64,000 nucleotides of DNA, from assembly GCF_026262505.1 (NCBI RefSeq), contig NC_067208.1:7511962-7575961 (forward strand). Reading direction: 5' to 3'. Origin of the DNA: Trichomonas vaginalis G3 (Eukaryota; Parabasalia; Trichomonadida; Trichomonadidae). Below, in pieces: positions 53,099-63,236 of this stretch (positions are counted from its first letter, which is position 1; every line of letters begins with the position of its first letter). Both the position numbers and the translations under genes were made by a program. Under the pieces are notes generated by a model. The model ran no database searches, was not told the DNA's origin, and saw only the letters and a list, made by a program, of their open reading frames with translations.

Positions 53099-55240
53099 AT
53101 GCCCCCATATAGAATGGATAGAAAATCTGCTAGAATAAAAGCAGAGTTGCAAAGATATGGTTGGAGAGTTTCGAAGAATTTTAAATATAGGAAGGGAAGA
53201 CCCATAAAAGTCTATGACAAATTGTCTGGTCTTCGCTACGAAATGGATTTGGAAACAGCACGTGCCAATTATCCAAACAGACTAGAGAGGTTAGAAGAAG
53301 AACGTCTTATGGACATGCCTTTCGATGTTAGTGAACCTCAAGTTGAAGGACACGACGGCTTTGCCAGATTCTACTGGAAACATGACGAACAATTGCATCC
53401 TTTGAGAAGGAAAAAAGGTAGTGCAGAGGATGGTCATGCTCCCATGGAAAGAACAAGATATGCATATGAGAAGTACCGTGAAGTTAGAAGTCAAATTACA
53501 TCTGGTCGAACCTTTACAGTAAACTTTGACGAAGGAAAGAACAAAGAAGGCTTCATGGGAGTACTTGCTGCAATTCAAGATGGAAATAAGAAAGGATACA
53601 ATTCTCAGATGATTGACCATAACAGATTTGGATGGTCACATTTACTATGCACATGGCAATGTCACAACAGCTGCAATGCTTCTTGACGCTTTCAAGACTA
53701 CAAAGAGAGAACAAATGGTTGACTCCGACTCAGACATTTTGAATGCAATTGAAGGAATTGCAAGTGTCAAGTTCGAATGGTACCAACCTAACCCTCAAGC
53801 AGTCAGACAACATGCTGGATACTTCCCGTTCATAAATAAGTCTGACATTGACTTGACAAGGTATGGAATTTACAATTCAATTGAAACAATTGTCAACGAA
53901 CCTTGCATTCTTACATGTCTCAGGAACTCTGGTCTTGTTACAGATGAGAAGATGAAGTATCTTGAGTCATGTGTGAAGACAAGGTACATTCTCAGAGGTC
54001 AATTGGCAAAAATTGCACCGTTGGCAAATGTCAATATCCGAGTCAGCATACCTACAGCTAAAGGTTCTTCACATGACGACTATGTTGTTGACAAAGACTT
54101 ACCATGGTTGAAGATTGTAATTGTCCACAACCACTTCATGTTGAACGAAAGTCTTACAAACCCATTGTTCGGAAAAGGCAAGTGCAACATTGTCAGAGCT
54201 GTAAACATTCTTTTCGAGAAAGGTTTGTTGGAACCAATTCCAGATGACAAGCTGACAGAAACTTTTGTACCAAAAGACGAAACAAAACTTTTCACTGTTA
54301 GCAAGACCAAAAGTTGTTCCAGACAAAGTTCTAGTACAAAAGAAGTACACAATTCCACAAGGAGTTGGATTGTTCGGATACCAACCTGAACCAGAAGAAC
54401 TTCCAATGAGGTTGCAAGAACTTCAAGATGCTATAAACAAACTTCCATTGAGACATCCAATTGACGTCAAATTGTATTGGAGAGCATCTGAGTTAGGTCA
54501 GAAGGTTTTATATGAAACAGGTTGCTTCGACGATGTTTATGAGATAACAGGAGAAGTTTCTCAGAAGATAAGAGACTCACTTGAATTTCCACAAACTGGA
54601 CCAATTGGTTGCGACAAGTTCGACTCAGATGAAAAGATATACTATGTCGACCTTAACGCTGCGTACATGAGGTTTGTCCAATATATTCCGACTGGAATTC
54701 CAAACGAAGATGGTGAGTTCCCGGGAAGGAACTATACAGTTGGAAAAGTCATACAACAACTGTATGATATTAGGAAAGCTTCAAACCCCAAACTTGCAAT
54801 GACACTCAAATTGCTTATGAATTCGACATGGGGATATTCCATTAAGAAACCTCAAGAGATGAAGAGTAAACATTATGAGAAGGTCGACAACTTTGTTGAA
54901 AGGTTTTCTCCTTTTGTTTTGAAGTACGAATTCACTCAAGGTCAAAGTGGCTTAGTAACCACATTAAAAACCTATTGTCGAACATTGGTCTTACCCTCAG
55001 TTCGCAAAGGCAGTCCTTGACAACTACAACAAATTCTTCTCCGAAGTCAAATCGAAAGTTGTGGTTTACTATGAGAACATTGACGCACTCATGACGAACG
55101 AAGAAGGGTACAACAAACTCATTGAAATGGGTTTAGTCGGTGAGAAGATGGGTCAATTCAAATTGGACAAAATTTTCACCGAAGTTCATGTCCTCTCCAA
55201 GCGTAAGTACTGGGCATACTTGAAGACGGCACAGAAATAA
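53099..55240 (+). pseudogene. Polinton part: family B DNA polymerase (protein-primed type)
   Basis: Recognisable pieces in family order: a basic N-terminus (MPPYRMDRKSARIKAELQRY), KIYYVDLNAAYMRFV (the D-x-x-x-Y motif region), LKLLMNSTWGYSIKKP (the K-x-x-x-N-S-x-Y-G motif region), and a C-terminal palm region. The Polinton enzyme replicates the element from its ends using a protein primer. About 2.1 kb is shorter than usual for the family. Broken several times; a fossil. Confidence 0.7.
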
Positions 55241-55249
55241 AACATTGCA

Positions 55250-55431
55250 TGAAATAAAAAATTTTTATATTCCTTCCTAGCTAATTTCCGTTTAATTTCA
55301 TGGTCGCCCTCGGAGTCTTTGAATCGGACAGGTCGAGTTACACCATTCTTGGTCTCAAACTCATATAAACCTGTTTGTCTGTATTTTCGTCGACTACGGC
55401 ACGAGACACGAACATTGACCAAAACGGACAA
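55250..55431 (-). other. Polinton: possible small minus-strand gene
   Basis: Antisense YEFETKNGVTRPVRFKDS and GDHEIKRKLARKEYKNF look protein-like and charged. Length and start are unclear, and it overlaps the 5' part of the next gene. Confidence 0.3.
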
Positions 55432-55710
55432 AAAGTGTCATTTCGGATGGTCACGCAGCCAATCGCATTCGAGCACTTCGAAGAAGCCTTACGTTCCAAG
55501 GGAGAGGGTGTCTGGTGCAAGGCAGAGGTCATGAAACTCTACGAGCAGTACATCCTCAATGCCTGGGAGGACAAATCGTCCTTGGATTGGCAATTCTACC
55601 AACTCCTCTGGGACGACCTCCTACGCAACTGGGATAACGAAAGAGCCCAATTCAAAGGTCGGGAACTAATTTTGCAAATTACCCTTAATTTAACATACTT
55701 ATCCAAATAA
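55375..55710 (+). CDS. Polinton part: about 100-residue protein, unknown
   Basis: Open frame with an aromatic-rich core (QFYQLLWDDLLRNWDNERAQ; IAFEHFEEALRSKGEGVW). The first ATG is near 55,448; the frame is open further upstream. No family recognised. Confidence 0.4.
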   Translation: MSVFSSTTARDTNIDQNGQKVSFRMVTQPIAFEHFEEALRSKGEGVWCKAEVMKLYEQYILNAWEDKSSLDWQFYQLLWDDLLRNWDNERAQFKGRELILQITLNLTYLSK

Positions 55711-55759
55711 ACACCTAAATTTACTTGGGGTTTCCCCCTAAAATAAAAATTTTTTACTC

Positions 55760-56449
55760 TTAGAACCACTCGAGGTTCTCCTTACGGTTGTTGAGCTTGT
55801 CACCGTCAATGTGTCTGACCCTCGACTTCTTGTCTGGATTTGGAACCCATTGCATGCCGACAAGCCTTCCCATGGAAACTGAACCGTAATTCCGAAGGTT
55901 AAGGTTCAAGTGTCCCAAGTTGTTGAGGACTGGGGTAAGAACCTTGCCTGTCGCCTTGTTGCGGATTTTGTATGGGTAGGGTTGGGAAATTTCGTAAGCG
56001 TCATCGGCAACAAGGGTTGCCCAAACTTCCTCTTCTTCGTGTTTCTCTTCTTCCTCTTCTTCCTCTTCTTCCTCTTCTTTGATAATACCTTCGGCAATTC
56101 TGTGTTCACGAAGTACGGTGTTGCATGTTCTGTCCTTTCCGAGTACCTTCCAGATGGCGTCTATCTCTTCGAAGAAACGGTAGATGAGTCGGGCAAGGTT
56201 TTGGTTCTCTATGTTGTATTGGCGCAAGGTTTCCGCGAAATCGTTCAGGACTTTCTTATTGGAAGCTTGGTTCGTGAGGACTTCGACTTTGAGATTGGTT
56301 ATCTCTTCCATAAGACTACTTTGGAGAGTCTTAATGGTGTTTGACAGATGAGCGTTCAATTGGGCAATTTGAAGTTGAACTGGGCGCTTGTCTGGCAACC
56401 TTGAAAGGACATCTGCCATTGAGTTTGGCTTCGGTGCTTGTTCGGACAT
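55760..56449 (-). CDS. Polinton part: 229-residue protein with HNH-type end
   Basis: Residues 1-115 are helical, then a run of about 12 glutamates (about 124-135). The last 90 residues match the NUMOD4 plus HNH layout of phage homing endonucleases: AYEISQPYPYKIRNKATGKV, LNNLGHLNLNL, GRLVGMQWVPNPDKKS, VRHIDGDKLNNRKENLEWF. HNH enzymes cut DNA; here the domain is fused to a coiled-coil N-terminus, which is unusual. It could be a nuclease or only a DNA-binding relic. Confidence 0.65.
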   Translation of the reverse strand: MSEQAPKPNSMADVLSRLPDKRPVQLQIAQLNAHLSNTIKTLQSSLMEEITNLKVEVLTNQASNKKVLNDFAETLRQYNIENQNLARLIYRFFEEIDAIWKVLGKDRTCNTVLREHRIAEGIIKEEEEEEEEEEEKHEEEEVWATLVADDAYEISQPYPYKIRNKATGKVLTPVLNNLGHLNLNLRNYGSVSMGRLVGMQWVPNPDKKSRVRHIDGDKLNNRKENLEWF

Positions 56450-56481
56450 CGAAAAAATGAAGTGGTTTGAGAATGGCGGTT

Positions 56482-56825
56482 TTACTTCAAAAAGCTTGTT
56501 ATGACAGTTATGTCATACAACAAGTTTAAAATAATATCTTGTTCTTCTTCTGAACGTTTGTTGTCTCTTCCGATAAAAGTTTCGAACATGAGAACCAAAA
56601 AAACGTTTTTTGAGGAACCGAAAGAGTTCAGGCAAACGTTCATATTCCGGATATGTTGGGAGCAGTTCGAAACATCTGAGCTGACTTTCGGACAAAATTG
56701 GGACAATGTCAACAAATTCATCTTTGGTCGGACTGCTTAAAGGTAAGTCCCTTACATGTAAGTAGCTCTGGTAAAGTCTTCTCATTTCTGCTAACTTTTG
56801 GAGTATAGCTTCGTAGTTTAGAAGT
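56482..56825 (-). CDS. Polinton part: basic protein, unknown
   Basis: About 90-110 residues with aromatic/basic composition (LPELFRFLKKRFFGSHVRNF; RKRQQTFRRRTRYYFKLVV). An ATG lies at 56,785, with open frame upstream to the next gene. The arginine-rich end could bind nucleic acid. No family recognised. Confidence 0.4.
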
Positions 56826-56826
56826 T

Positions 56827-57066
56827 TTAATTTAATTGTCTTATTCCACTCTTGACATCTAAACGGTAACTATCCATGAGGTCAAGAGTAGCTTTGGTAG
56901 CTTTAAGTGGAGCTATCTGTTCCTTGACCTCTGCAATTTTGGTTGCAATTGTGATTTGAGCTCCTTTAAGTTCGCCGTCTATGTCGTTCTCAACGTCTTC
57001 AACGATGGCTTGAAACTCTTCATCGGTCCATTGAGATTGGTGTGGGACGAATTTAACTTGCTTCAT
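56827..57066 (-). CDS. Polinton part: 79-residue helical protein
   Basis: MKQVKFVPHQSQWTDEEFQ followed by a long predicted helix (TIATKIAEVKEQIAPLKATK). Probably a coiled-coil protein. Minus-strand cluster with its neighbours; function unknown. Confidence 0.45.
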   Translation of the reverse strand: MKQVKFVPHQSQWTDEEFQAIVEDVENDIDGELKGAQITIATKIAEVKEQIAPLKATKATLDLMDSYRLDVKSGIRQLN

Positions 57067-57112
57067 TCAAAAAATGAAAAAAAAAAAATGTTTTTACTCT
57101 AAACGTTAAGGT

Positions 57113-57478
57113 TTACAGTACTGGTTGGATGTCGCCTTCTGAGGTTATGAAGAACGGCCGTCCTGAGAAGTGGAACAGTGCTCTGAGAATTTGTATAATT
57201 CGTGGAATTGGACTCTCTCTGTTTGGAAGTTGTATCCATGGGCGCTTTGCAAAGAACTTGAGAAGAGCTTCTTTCTTCATCTCCTTTATGTCGTCTACAG
57301 GAGTGTTTTCTGGTATTTGAATTGGAATTCCGGTTTCAATTTCGATTTTCAGCGCACCTCTTCCAGACAACCAGCAGCCGAGGGACTTGTTGGCTTTGTC
57401 CTTGCCCAAGTACTGCTTAACAACTTCATTTATCTCTATAAGGTAAATTGCCTCATCTAATGGCTCGATGTTGTCCAT
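57113..57478 (-). CDS. Polinton part: 121-residue protein, unknown
   Basis: Starts MDNIEPLDEAIYLIEINEVV and contains GCWLSGRGALKIEIETGIP. The start codon lies at the edge of the 22-bp repeat array, which also leads to the plus-strand gene at 57,834, so the array probably serves both. Confidence 0.5.
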   Translation of the reverse strand: MDNIEPLDEAIYLIEINEVVKQYLGKDKANKSLGCWLSGRGALKIEIETGIPIQIPENTPVDDIKEMKKEALLKFFAKRPWIQLPNRESPIPRIIQILRALFHFSGRPFFITSEGDIQPVL

Positions 57479-57479
57479 T

Positions 57480-57833
57480 GTTCTGTTTCAGAACTAGTCT
57501 TGTACTTTTTCAGAACAATACTTGTACTGTTTCAGAACTAGTCTTGTACTGTTTCAGAACAATACTTGTACTTTTTCAGAACAATACTTGTCCTTTTTCA
57601 GAACAAATTTCCCGTAAAAGCTCTCAATTTGTGAGAAAAATTTTCTGTTTCAGAACAATACTTGTACTTTTTCAGAACAATACTTGTACTTTTTCAGAAC
57701 AATACTTGTACTGTTTCAGAACAATACTTGTACTTTTTCAGAACAATACTTGCACTGCTTCAGAACAATACTTGTACTTTTTCAGAACAATACTTGTACT
57801 GTTTCAGAACAATATTTGTACTGTTTCAGAACA
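57480..57833. repeat. 22-bp tandem repeat array between divergent Polinton genes
   Basis: About 15 units of TTTCAGAACAATACTTGTAC plus two bases, with one interruption near 57,605-57,650 and minor variants (CTAGTC for CAATAC). The last unit runs into the start codon at 57,834. As 22 is not a multiple of three, the frames seen across it are artefacts. A regulatory or origin (iteron-like) role is inferred. Confidence 0.8.
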
Positions 57834-58172
57834 ATGTCCGACGTACCACCAACCGAGTCCATTCCCAAACCAGAGGAACCTAAAGCACCAGCCCCTGCAC
57901 CTCAGTTCCAGCAAGTACCTCCGAATTACTACCAATTTCCACCTCAAGGTTACTACCCACCACAAGGCTTCCCGAACTACCCTCCTCTGCCTATGCCTTA
58001 CTTCCCCAACCCTTGGATGTTCCAGCAAGCTCCACCCCAGCAATTCCAATCTCAATCCAAATCGAAGAGAGACCAAGAGTTCGAAGAAGGTCTGAACCGT
58101 TTACGCAAAGAGTATGCTACAGCTCCAATTGAGAGAAAGTTGTTCCCGGACCAAAAATATAATTTAGGGTAG
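57834..58172 (+). CDS. Polinton part: 112-residue proline/glutamine-rich protein
   Basis: MSDVPPTESIPKPEEPKAP, then repeated YYPPQG/PPLPMPYFP segments, and a charged end (DQEFEEGLNRLRKEYA). Low-complexity proline/tyrosine-rich proteins are common as virion or scaffold components. Family unknown. Confidence 0.5.
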   Translation: MSDVPPTESIPKPEEPKAPAPAPQFQQVPPNYYQFPPQGYYPPQGFPNYPPLPMPYFPNPWMFQQAPPQQFQSQSKSKRDQEFEEGLNRLRKEYATAPIERKLFPDQKYNLG

Positions 58173-58189
58173 AAGGTTAGATCTAACCT

Positions 58190-58925
58190 CTTTTCTACCC
58201 TCTTGAATTTTCATGATTTCATCGTACATGCTTTGTCATGATTTCATCGTACATGTTTTGTCATGACTTCTTCGTAAATGTTTTGTCAAACATGAACGTA
58301 CATGCTTTGTCAAGACTTCTTCATCGTAATGAGCGTAAATCAGACAAAAATAATGTTTAGGTGAAGTGGTGCGATCTGTTTTTTCACTTTTTTCTACCTC
58401 TTGAATTTGTCATGAATTTCCTTAAGATAGAAAAAATAAAGTTAGTTTTATTTTATTTATTTTGTATAAAAGATATGATTTCAGGGATTTTTTTGACGAA
58501 GTGAACATTGACACTTCGTCAAAAAATAACAGTTATCTAATGAAAAAGTGTCATTTTTATTTTTTTTATTTTGTATGTAAGAGATATGATTTCAGGGATT
58601 TTTTTGACGAGTGTCAATGTTCACTTCGTAAAAAATAACAGTTATCTAATGAAAAAGTGTCATGATTTCATCGTAAATGTTTTGTCAAGACTTCTTCGTA
58701 AATGTTTTGTCATGACTTCATCGTAATGAGCGTAAATGTTTTGTCAAGACTTCTTCATCGTAATGAGTGTAAAGGACCCAAAAATATAATTTAGGTGAAG
58801 AAGTGAGATCTCACCTGTTTTTTCACCTCTTTTTTCACCTCTTGAATTTTCATGAATTTTCCCGAAATAAAAAATAAAGTTAGTTTTATTTTTTTTTTTT
58901 ATTTTTTTATTTTGTATAAAAAAAT
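58190..58925. repeat. Mixed direct and inverted repeats, no gene
   Basis: Short units like CATGATTTCATCGTAAATG and TTTTGTCAAGACTTCTTCG recur at 58,210-58,330 and 58,660-58,770. Between them are two copies (about 58,450-58,530 and 58,563-58,640) of a T-rich, TTTTGTATAAAAGATATG-like block that leads into a hairpin, with the hairpin's asymmetric centre reversed in the second copy. Start-proximal promoter blocks of neighbouring genes look similar. Confidence 0.6.
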
Positions 58926-58928
58926 AAA

Positions 58929-59804
58929 ATGTCAACAATCGGCACAACAACAATTCAAACAACAGCACCAAACTCTTTAGTCATGAATCCTACGTCAATG
59001 TTAGTAGAGATGAAAAGCTTCATTCCTTCTTCATATACTTTTGAAACAGAAATCCAGAAGATAAAGCAAGAACTTTTAACAAGTAATTTAGACTGTAGTG
59101 CGAAAGATGAAACAAATGAACAGTATCTTTATGAAATGCAGGACATTATTGACCATTTACCCAAATTGCCTGAAATCCAACAACAAAAGCTCACTATTCC
59201 TGAATTCGATGAAATAGAAGTGAAACCAACTGACTCAGTAGAAATAAAGAAGTTCATACGAAAGGTAAACTATGAGTTTCTAGGATTTCATTGCAACCAT
59301 AAGGTTATGGACAAAGATTGCGACATGGTATATAAGAACATCTCTGACATATATAAATCTGAAGAATTTAAGACCTACGACAACTTTGTTTCGTTAGTTG
59401 CTGAATGTGTATGGCAGATAAGAGATGAAGATAGAAGAGGTAAAGTATGGAACAAACAAATAAGACCCGCTATGTTTGAGATGAAGAGAGCAATTGACGC
59501 TTTAGTTGTTTTAGCAGGTAAGGTTTCAGAATATAACGCAAAAATGAACCCGCAATGTTCTAAATGTAAAGCAGCAATTAGGAAATATAACTACTCAGTC
59601 AAAGAGATAGAACGTATGAGAAACGACTATGCTGACTTAAAGAAAGAAGCAGAAAAGCCAGCAGAAGATAAAATGGACATGTTGACATTTCTGAACAAAA
59701 ACTATCCAACAGCAGAAGATTTCCTTCTGTCTGACGAGATGGATAAAATGCACACATTTGCACACATTTTGACACTTTTTCTGACAAGCATCATTCAAAT
59801 TTGA
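58929..59804 (+). CDS. Polinton part: 291-residue protein, unknown
   Basis: Open from ATG 58,929, preceded by TTTTGTATAAAAAAATAAA. Mostly helical, with several cysteines (FLGFHCNHKVMDKDCDM; NPQCSKCKAAIRKYNYSV), of which C-x-x-C with the upstream pair could bind a metal. The end turns hydrophobic (MHTFAHILTLFLTSIIQI). No family recognised. Confidence 0.5.
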   Translation: MSTIGTTTIQTTAPNSLVMNPTSMLVEMKSFIPSSYTFETEIQKIKQELLTSNLDCSAKDETNEQYLYEMQDIIDHLPKLPEIQQQKLTIPEFDEIEVKPTDSVEIKKFIRKVNYEFLGFHCNHKVMDKDCDMVYKNISDIYKSEEFKTYDNFVSLVAECVWQIRDEDRRGKVWNKQIRPAMFEMKRAIDALVVLAGKVSEYNAKMNPQCSKCKAAIRKYNYSVKEIERMRNDYADLKKEAEKPAEDKMDMLTFLNKNYPTAEDFLLSDEMDKMHTFAHILTLFLTSIIQI

Positions 59805-59970
59805 AGAAAAACCTCTAAATTTTCTCAAATTTCTGTCAAAATGTGTGCAAAATTGAAATAGGCACACATTTGACATAGATTATTTTATATACGTTATTTT
59901 AATGGTTTCAGAGAAAATCTTCGTTACACATTATTGAAGATTACTCAATATTTAAGTGAATGACTCACTA

Positions 59971-60395
59971 CCCCTGTTTAGAAAAATGGTGCATAAAATC
60001 CAAATGTCACATATATTATTTCTTATTTCATACAAATAAAACTTTACAATTATAACCTCAACTTGTTTGCAAAGCAGAAACTCAATATAAGCAAATCGAT
60101 CAGTAGTGTATTTAAAAGTCGAATTTAAATTAAAAAATTTATAATCTTATTTCGGAACCAAATAGTATAAATTTAGGACAAAAAGCTACGTGGTGTTGAT
60201 AACAACTATTTAAAATTCAAATATTACTACCATGAACAATACAATGGCTCATATTGATAATTGATAAACGTGCATATAAATTGCATAATCATCAATGTCA
60301 TTTAAGTAAAAATACATGTATATAAATAGATTAGAAATATTTTTCGGTTAGAATTAAAATCTATGTAATAAAAAAAAGTTATAAAAATAAATACC
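59971..60395. other. AT-rich flank right of the Polinton
   Basis: No gene. The EXO1-like sequence interrupted on the left does not resume here, so the right side has been rearranged or the element's true end lies elsewhere. Confidence 0.5.
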
Positions 60396-60700
60396 GAATT
60401 TTTATTTGTAATATAAACTGCTACAATATGCTAGTGTATACAAATGTATTTGTCGTATGATTTGAAAAGATCTCAACATGGTTCAGATCTAAATTTGAAA
60501 CTCGTAAAATAAACGAATCTTTATTTATAATATAAACTGCTACAATATGCTAGTGTGTACAAATGTATTTGTCGTATTGATTTGAAAGACTCTTCAACAT
60601 GGTTCAGATCTAAATTTGAAACTCGTAAAATAAAGCGAATCTTTATTTATAATATAAACTGCTACAATATGCTAGTGTGTACAAATGTGTTTGTACAAAT
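60396..60700. repeat. 120-bp tandem repeat, about 2.5 copies
   Basis: Units begin at about 60,396, 60,515 and 60,637, each containing AATATAAACTGCTACAATAT and, in the two full units, CATGGTTCAGATCTAAATTT. Differences between units are few. Confidence 0.8.
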
Positions 60701-61820
60701 GTATAACTCTTTGTCAATTGTTATGGCACCTTATAACTTAAAAATCATTTTCATTAACAAATATAAAAAGTGACAATTAATATTTTCATTAAATGCATAG
60801 TCATGTGATTTTATCCCAAGCATATGGGGATTCTAAATTTTTGTCCCTATCGTTATCCCAATTGAATTTTTTTTTGGAATTTAAAAATTTTTTTTCTCTA
60901 GGGTTGTTAAAAATATCAAAAATTAGCGTTTTGAAGACACCATGGTGTCTTATAATTTTCCCTTCCTTATTGGCGTGTAGAAATAAATGCGCCAATAGAT
61001 TGAAGAAGAAGAATTGTTTTTCTCTTAATGAACTTTAATCCTTTTGATATAAGAATATTAAAAACATTAATATAATTTCGATTTCGGAAAATAAATTTCC
61101 AAATTTTTTGTCGATTTCGGAAATAACAGGATCCCGCATCCAACACGCAACAACAAAACACAAAACACACTTTTTGGTTCTTTCATCGTTTTAATCGTAA
61201 TTTATGTAATACATGATTTGGATAGATTTTACAAAAATAGAACCTATATTATATTCTTTTCAAAGATTCTTGCAAATCATCAAAAATAATTGTATTTTAA
61301 AAAACGATCAAATTATCCTTTCATTATTTTAAACTTAAATTAGTTTAAGGTTGCAAAAAGCGGGGAACGATACAGAAATTGAGAGAACCCGGCCCCTTAA
61401 GCGAGAACCCAGCACGGGGAAATGAACGATATAAAATGTAGTTTTTTCCTTATTTTTATCTCAATTTTTAATTTTTGAGAGGAAAAATTCAAGAAAAATA
61501 TAGAGTTTAACGAGAAAAACATATGTATTTTGAGTACTCTTTCTATATTTTATTAAACAAAGAAATCAAAAATTCTCCGCTACGCGGCAATATTTTTGGA
61601 AACCCACTTTTCTAACCGTGGGTTAACTCAATTTTTTGAGAACTTTGAGAGGAAAACCGAACCCATTTACGGCTGGGGCGTTATATCTCGCTATCCAATC
61701 TTTTTCAGACCGTTAGAATTGCACATTGACCGCCGGGTTACCGAACCCACATCCATTAGTGCAATTTCCAATTTCGGTTTAAATCATTTTATTCTATATG
61801 CAAAAATTCATGATAATATA
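60701..61820. other. Intergenic stretch with small palindromes
   Basis: No gene that I can support. A perfect 18-base palindrome, AAGACACCATGGTGTCTT, lies at about 60,933-60,950 and a hairpin ATTGGCG ... GCGCCAAT at about 60,969-60,998. An 85-codon frame at 61,596 (KTEPIYGWGVISRYPIFFRP) has no recognised family. Confidence 0.45.
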
Positions 61821-63130
61821 GGGTGTCCAAAGGTGTGTTTAGCACAAACCTGAATACTGCGAATAGAAATAAACAGTTACATATATATTAAAGTTTATTT
61901 AAATATAATCGACCATTGGATTTCAATCACGCGTTCCGCAGCGATCGATCCAGGCTTGAAAGACACGCTTTAAATCATCATGAAAAATTGCTCAAATTGC
62001 TCTCTTACAAAATTTTCAAGATCATCTGGACTCGCGAATTCGCGCCTTCAGCTCTCTTTTTTAGCGTGCCGAATAAATAAAAGTCAGAGGGTTGCAATAT
62101 CAGGTGAATTAAATTGGGTTTGGAACAATTTTGACATTGTTTTCCACACCAGTTAATTCATTACCTTATGGACTTTTTGTGAACTCTTTGAATTATCAAA
62201 ATGAATTGCAAACTTTTGTTTTTGTTTGTTTGGATTTCTCAAACTCATTCAGAATTGATAATTTGAGTAAGAACATTGTCAATTAGATACTGAGCATTCA
62301 TCGTATTATGGTTTTTGAAGCAATATCAATTGCGATGATGCCATTCACACCCCAAAAAACCGACAACAACATCATCATTGGTGTGTCAATTTTTTCTTCG
62401 GAATGTTTGCGGATTTTCATCCTTCGGGATCCACATGATTTTGGCTTCTGTTGCATATTGAAACCAAGACTCGTCCCCTGTTACTAAGAGCTGAAACTTC
62501 TTGGATTGATACGCACACCAATATAGAGAGGAGCTCTTTCGAAGATTGGACTCTAGATTTTTTTTGAACTGAATTAAGGTTGTGCGGAACCCAACGTGTT
62601 ACGCTAGTTTGTAGTTCAAATAATTGGCAGATAATAACGACTGTTGTACGTGGTATCTTTGTCATCTCCTCTATCCTTCTGAGTGATGCTCTTGGTCTTC
62701 ATCTAGCGCTTGAAGAATTGCTTTGATTTTTCTTTGATCCGGCGATTTTTTGTCAATTTTTATGATGGGCGCCTTTTTGTTCATGAAGTGATACATCCTA
62801 ACATGATACGTTACGAGTAATAGTAGGAGCATCATACCGAAGCATTTTACCAATGTCTCGTAGATTTTTTAACAGTCTTTGCATTTTTTTGCAATGAGCG
62901 AGGAGTTTTCTTTATGATTCATTAAAAAAATGAAAAACTCCCGCCAAAATTTCCACGCGAAACCGCCTCTTGTCTCAAAATTCATTTTATATCCCGGCAT
63001 GGCGCCAAAATACAACATACTCATCAATATACATATATTCATTATTTTTTATTATATATTATAATCAGCATTATATCTCCTTTAATAGTCTCATATAGAG
63101 CGCTGTGCTAAACGCACCTTTGGACACCCC
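61821..63130 (-). mobile_element. Mariner element, 1,310 bp, decayed
   Basis: Terminal inverted repeats read GGGTGTCCAAAGGTGTGTTT at left and, in reverse complement, GGGGTGTCCAAAGGTGCGTT at right, continuing to TTAGCACA on both sides. TA flanks both ends, the target duplication of Tc1/mariner elements. The length is typical. The transposase is on the minus strand and disabled. Mariners are abundant in Trichomonas; this one looks old. Confidence 0.85.
61940..62925 (-). pseudogene. Mariner transposase, disabled
   Basis: In order, in changing frames: a helix-turn-helix remnant (LRRIEEMTKIPRTTVV), RWVPHNLNSVQKKSRV, the catalytic motif TGDESWFQYATEAKIMWIPK, and the third catalytic region as HPDIATL, where the family has SPDLAPSDF, then FASPDDLENFVREQFEQFF. 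At least four frameshifts or stops separate these. The first catalytic aspartate is retained; the last region is degraded. The protein cannot be functional. Confidence 0.8.
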
Positions 63131-63236
63131 TATAGAATGCATTGGAAAATTCATCAGATGCACGGCAATACTGCACAAGAAGATCAATAGTATTTGCAGC
63201 AGTCGTTTCATCTCTCTCGAGGAGATGGACCGTAAT
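63131..63236. other. Short flank between mariner and fold-back repeat
   Basis: Holds the start of a 78-codon frame (from about 63,105) with no recognised family. Nothing else seen. Confidence 0.3.

Larger units (their letters stand above)
46444..59970. mobile_element. Polinton/Maverick-like element, old and broken
   Basis: Family assignment rests on a family B DNA polymerase and a retroviral-type integrase in one 13.5-kb block with many small genes on both strands. Other parts are a methyltransferase, a fibre/collar protein, an HNH protein and several unassigned small proteins. I did not recognise the packaging ATPase, cysteine protease or major capsid gene. The left edge is fixed by the host sequence. 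The right edge is uncertain (59,805 to about 59,970), where ACTACCCCTG inversely resembles GGTAGTGGGG near the left end. Long terminal repeats are not evident. Roughly a dozen breaks make it a fossil. It is younger than the host duplications, since it sits inside one. Confidence 0.8.

Noticed and set aside
57448-58095. Long open frames with repeating FRTILVLFQNNTCT-like peptides
   Set aside because: They come from the 22-bp DNA repeat read in all three frames; only the frame from 57,834 beyond the array looks like a protein.
61596-61853. 85-codon frame (METHFSNRGLTQFFENF)
   Set aside because: No family recognised, no neighbours supporting a gene, and it runs into the mariner end.
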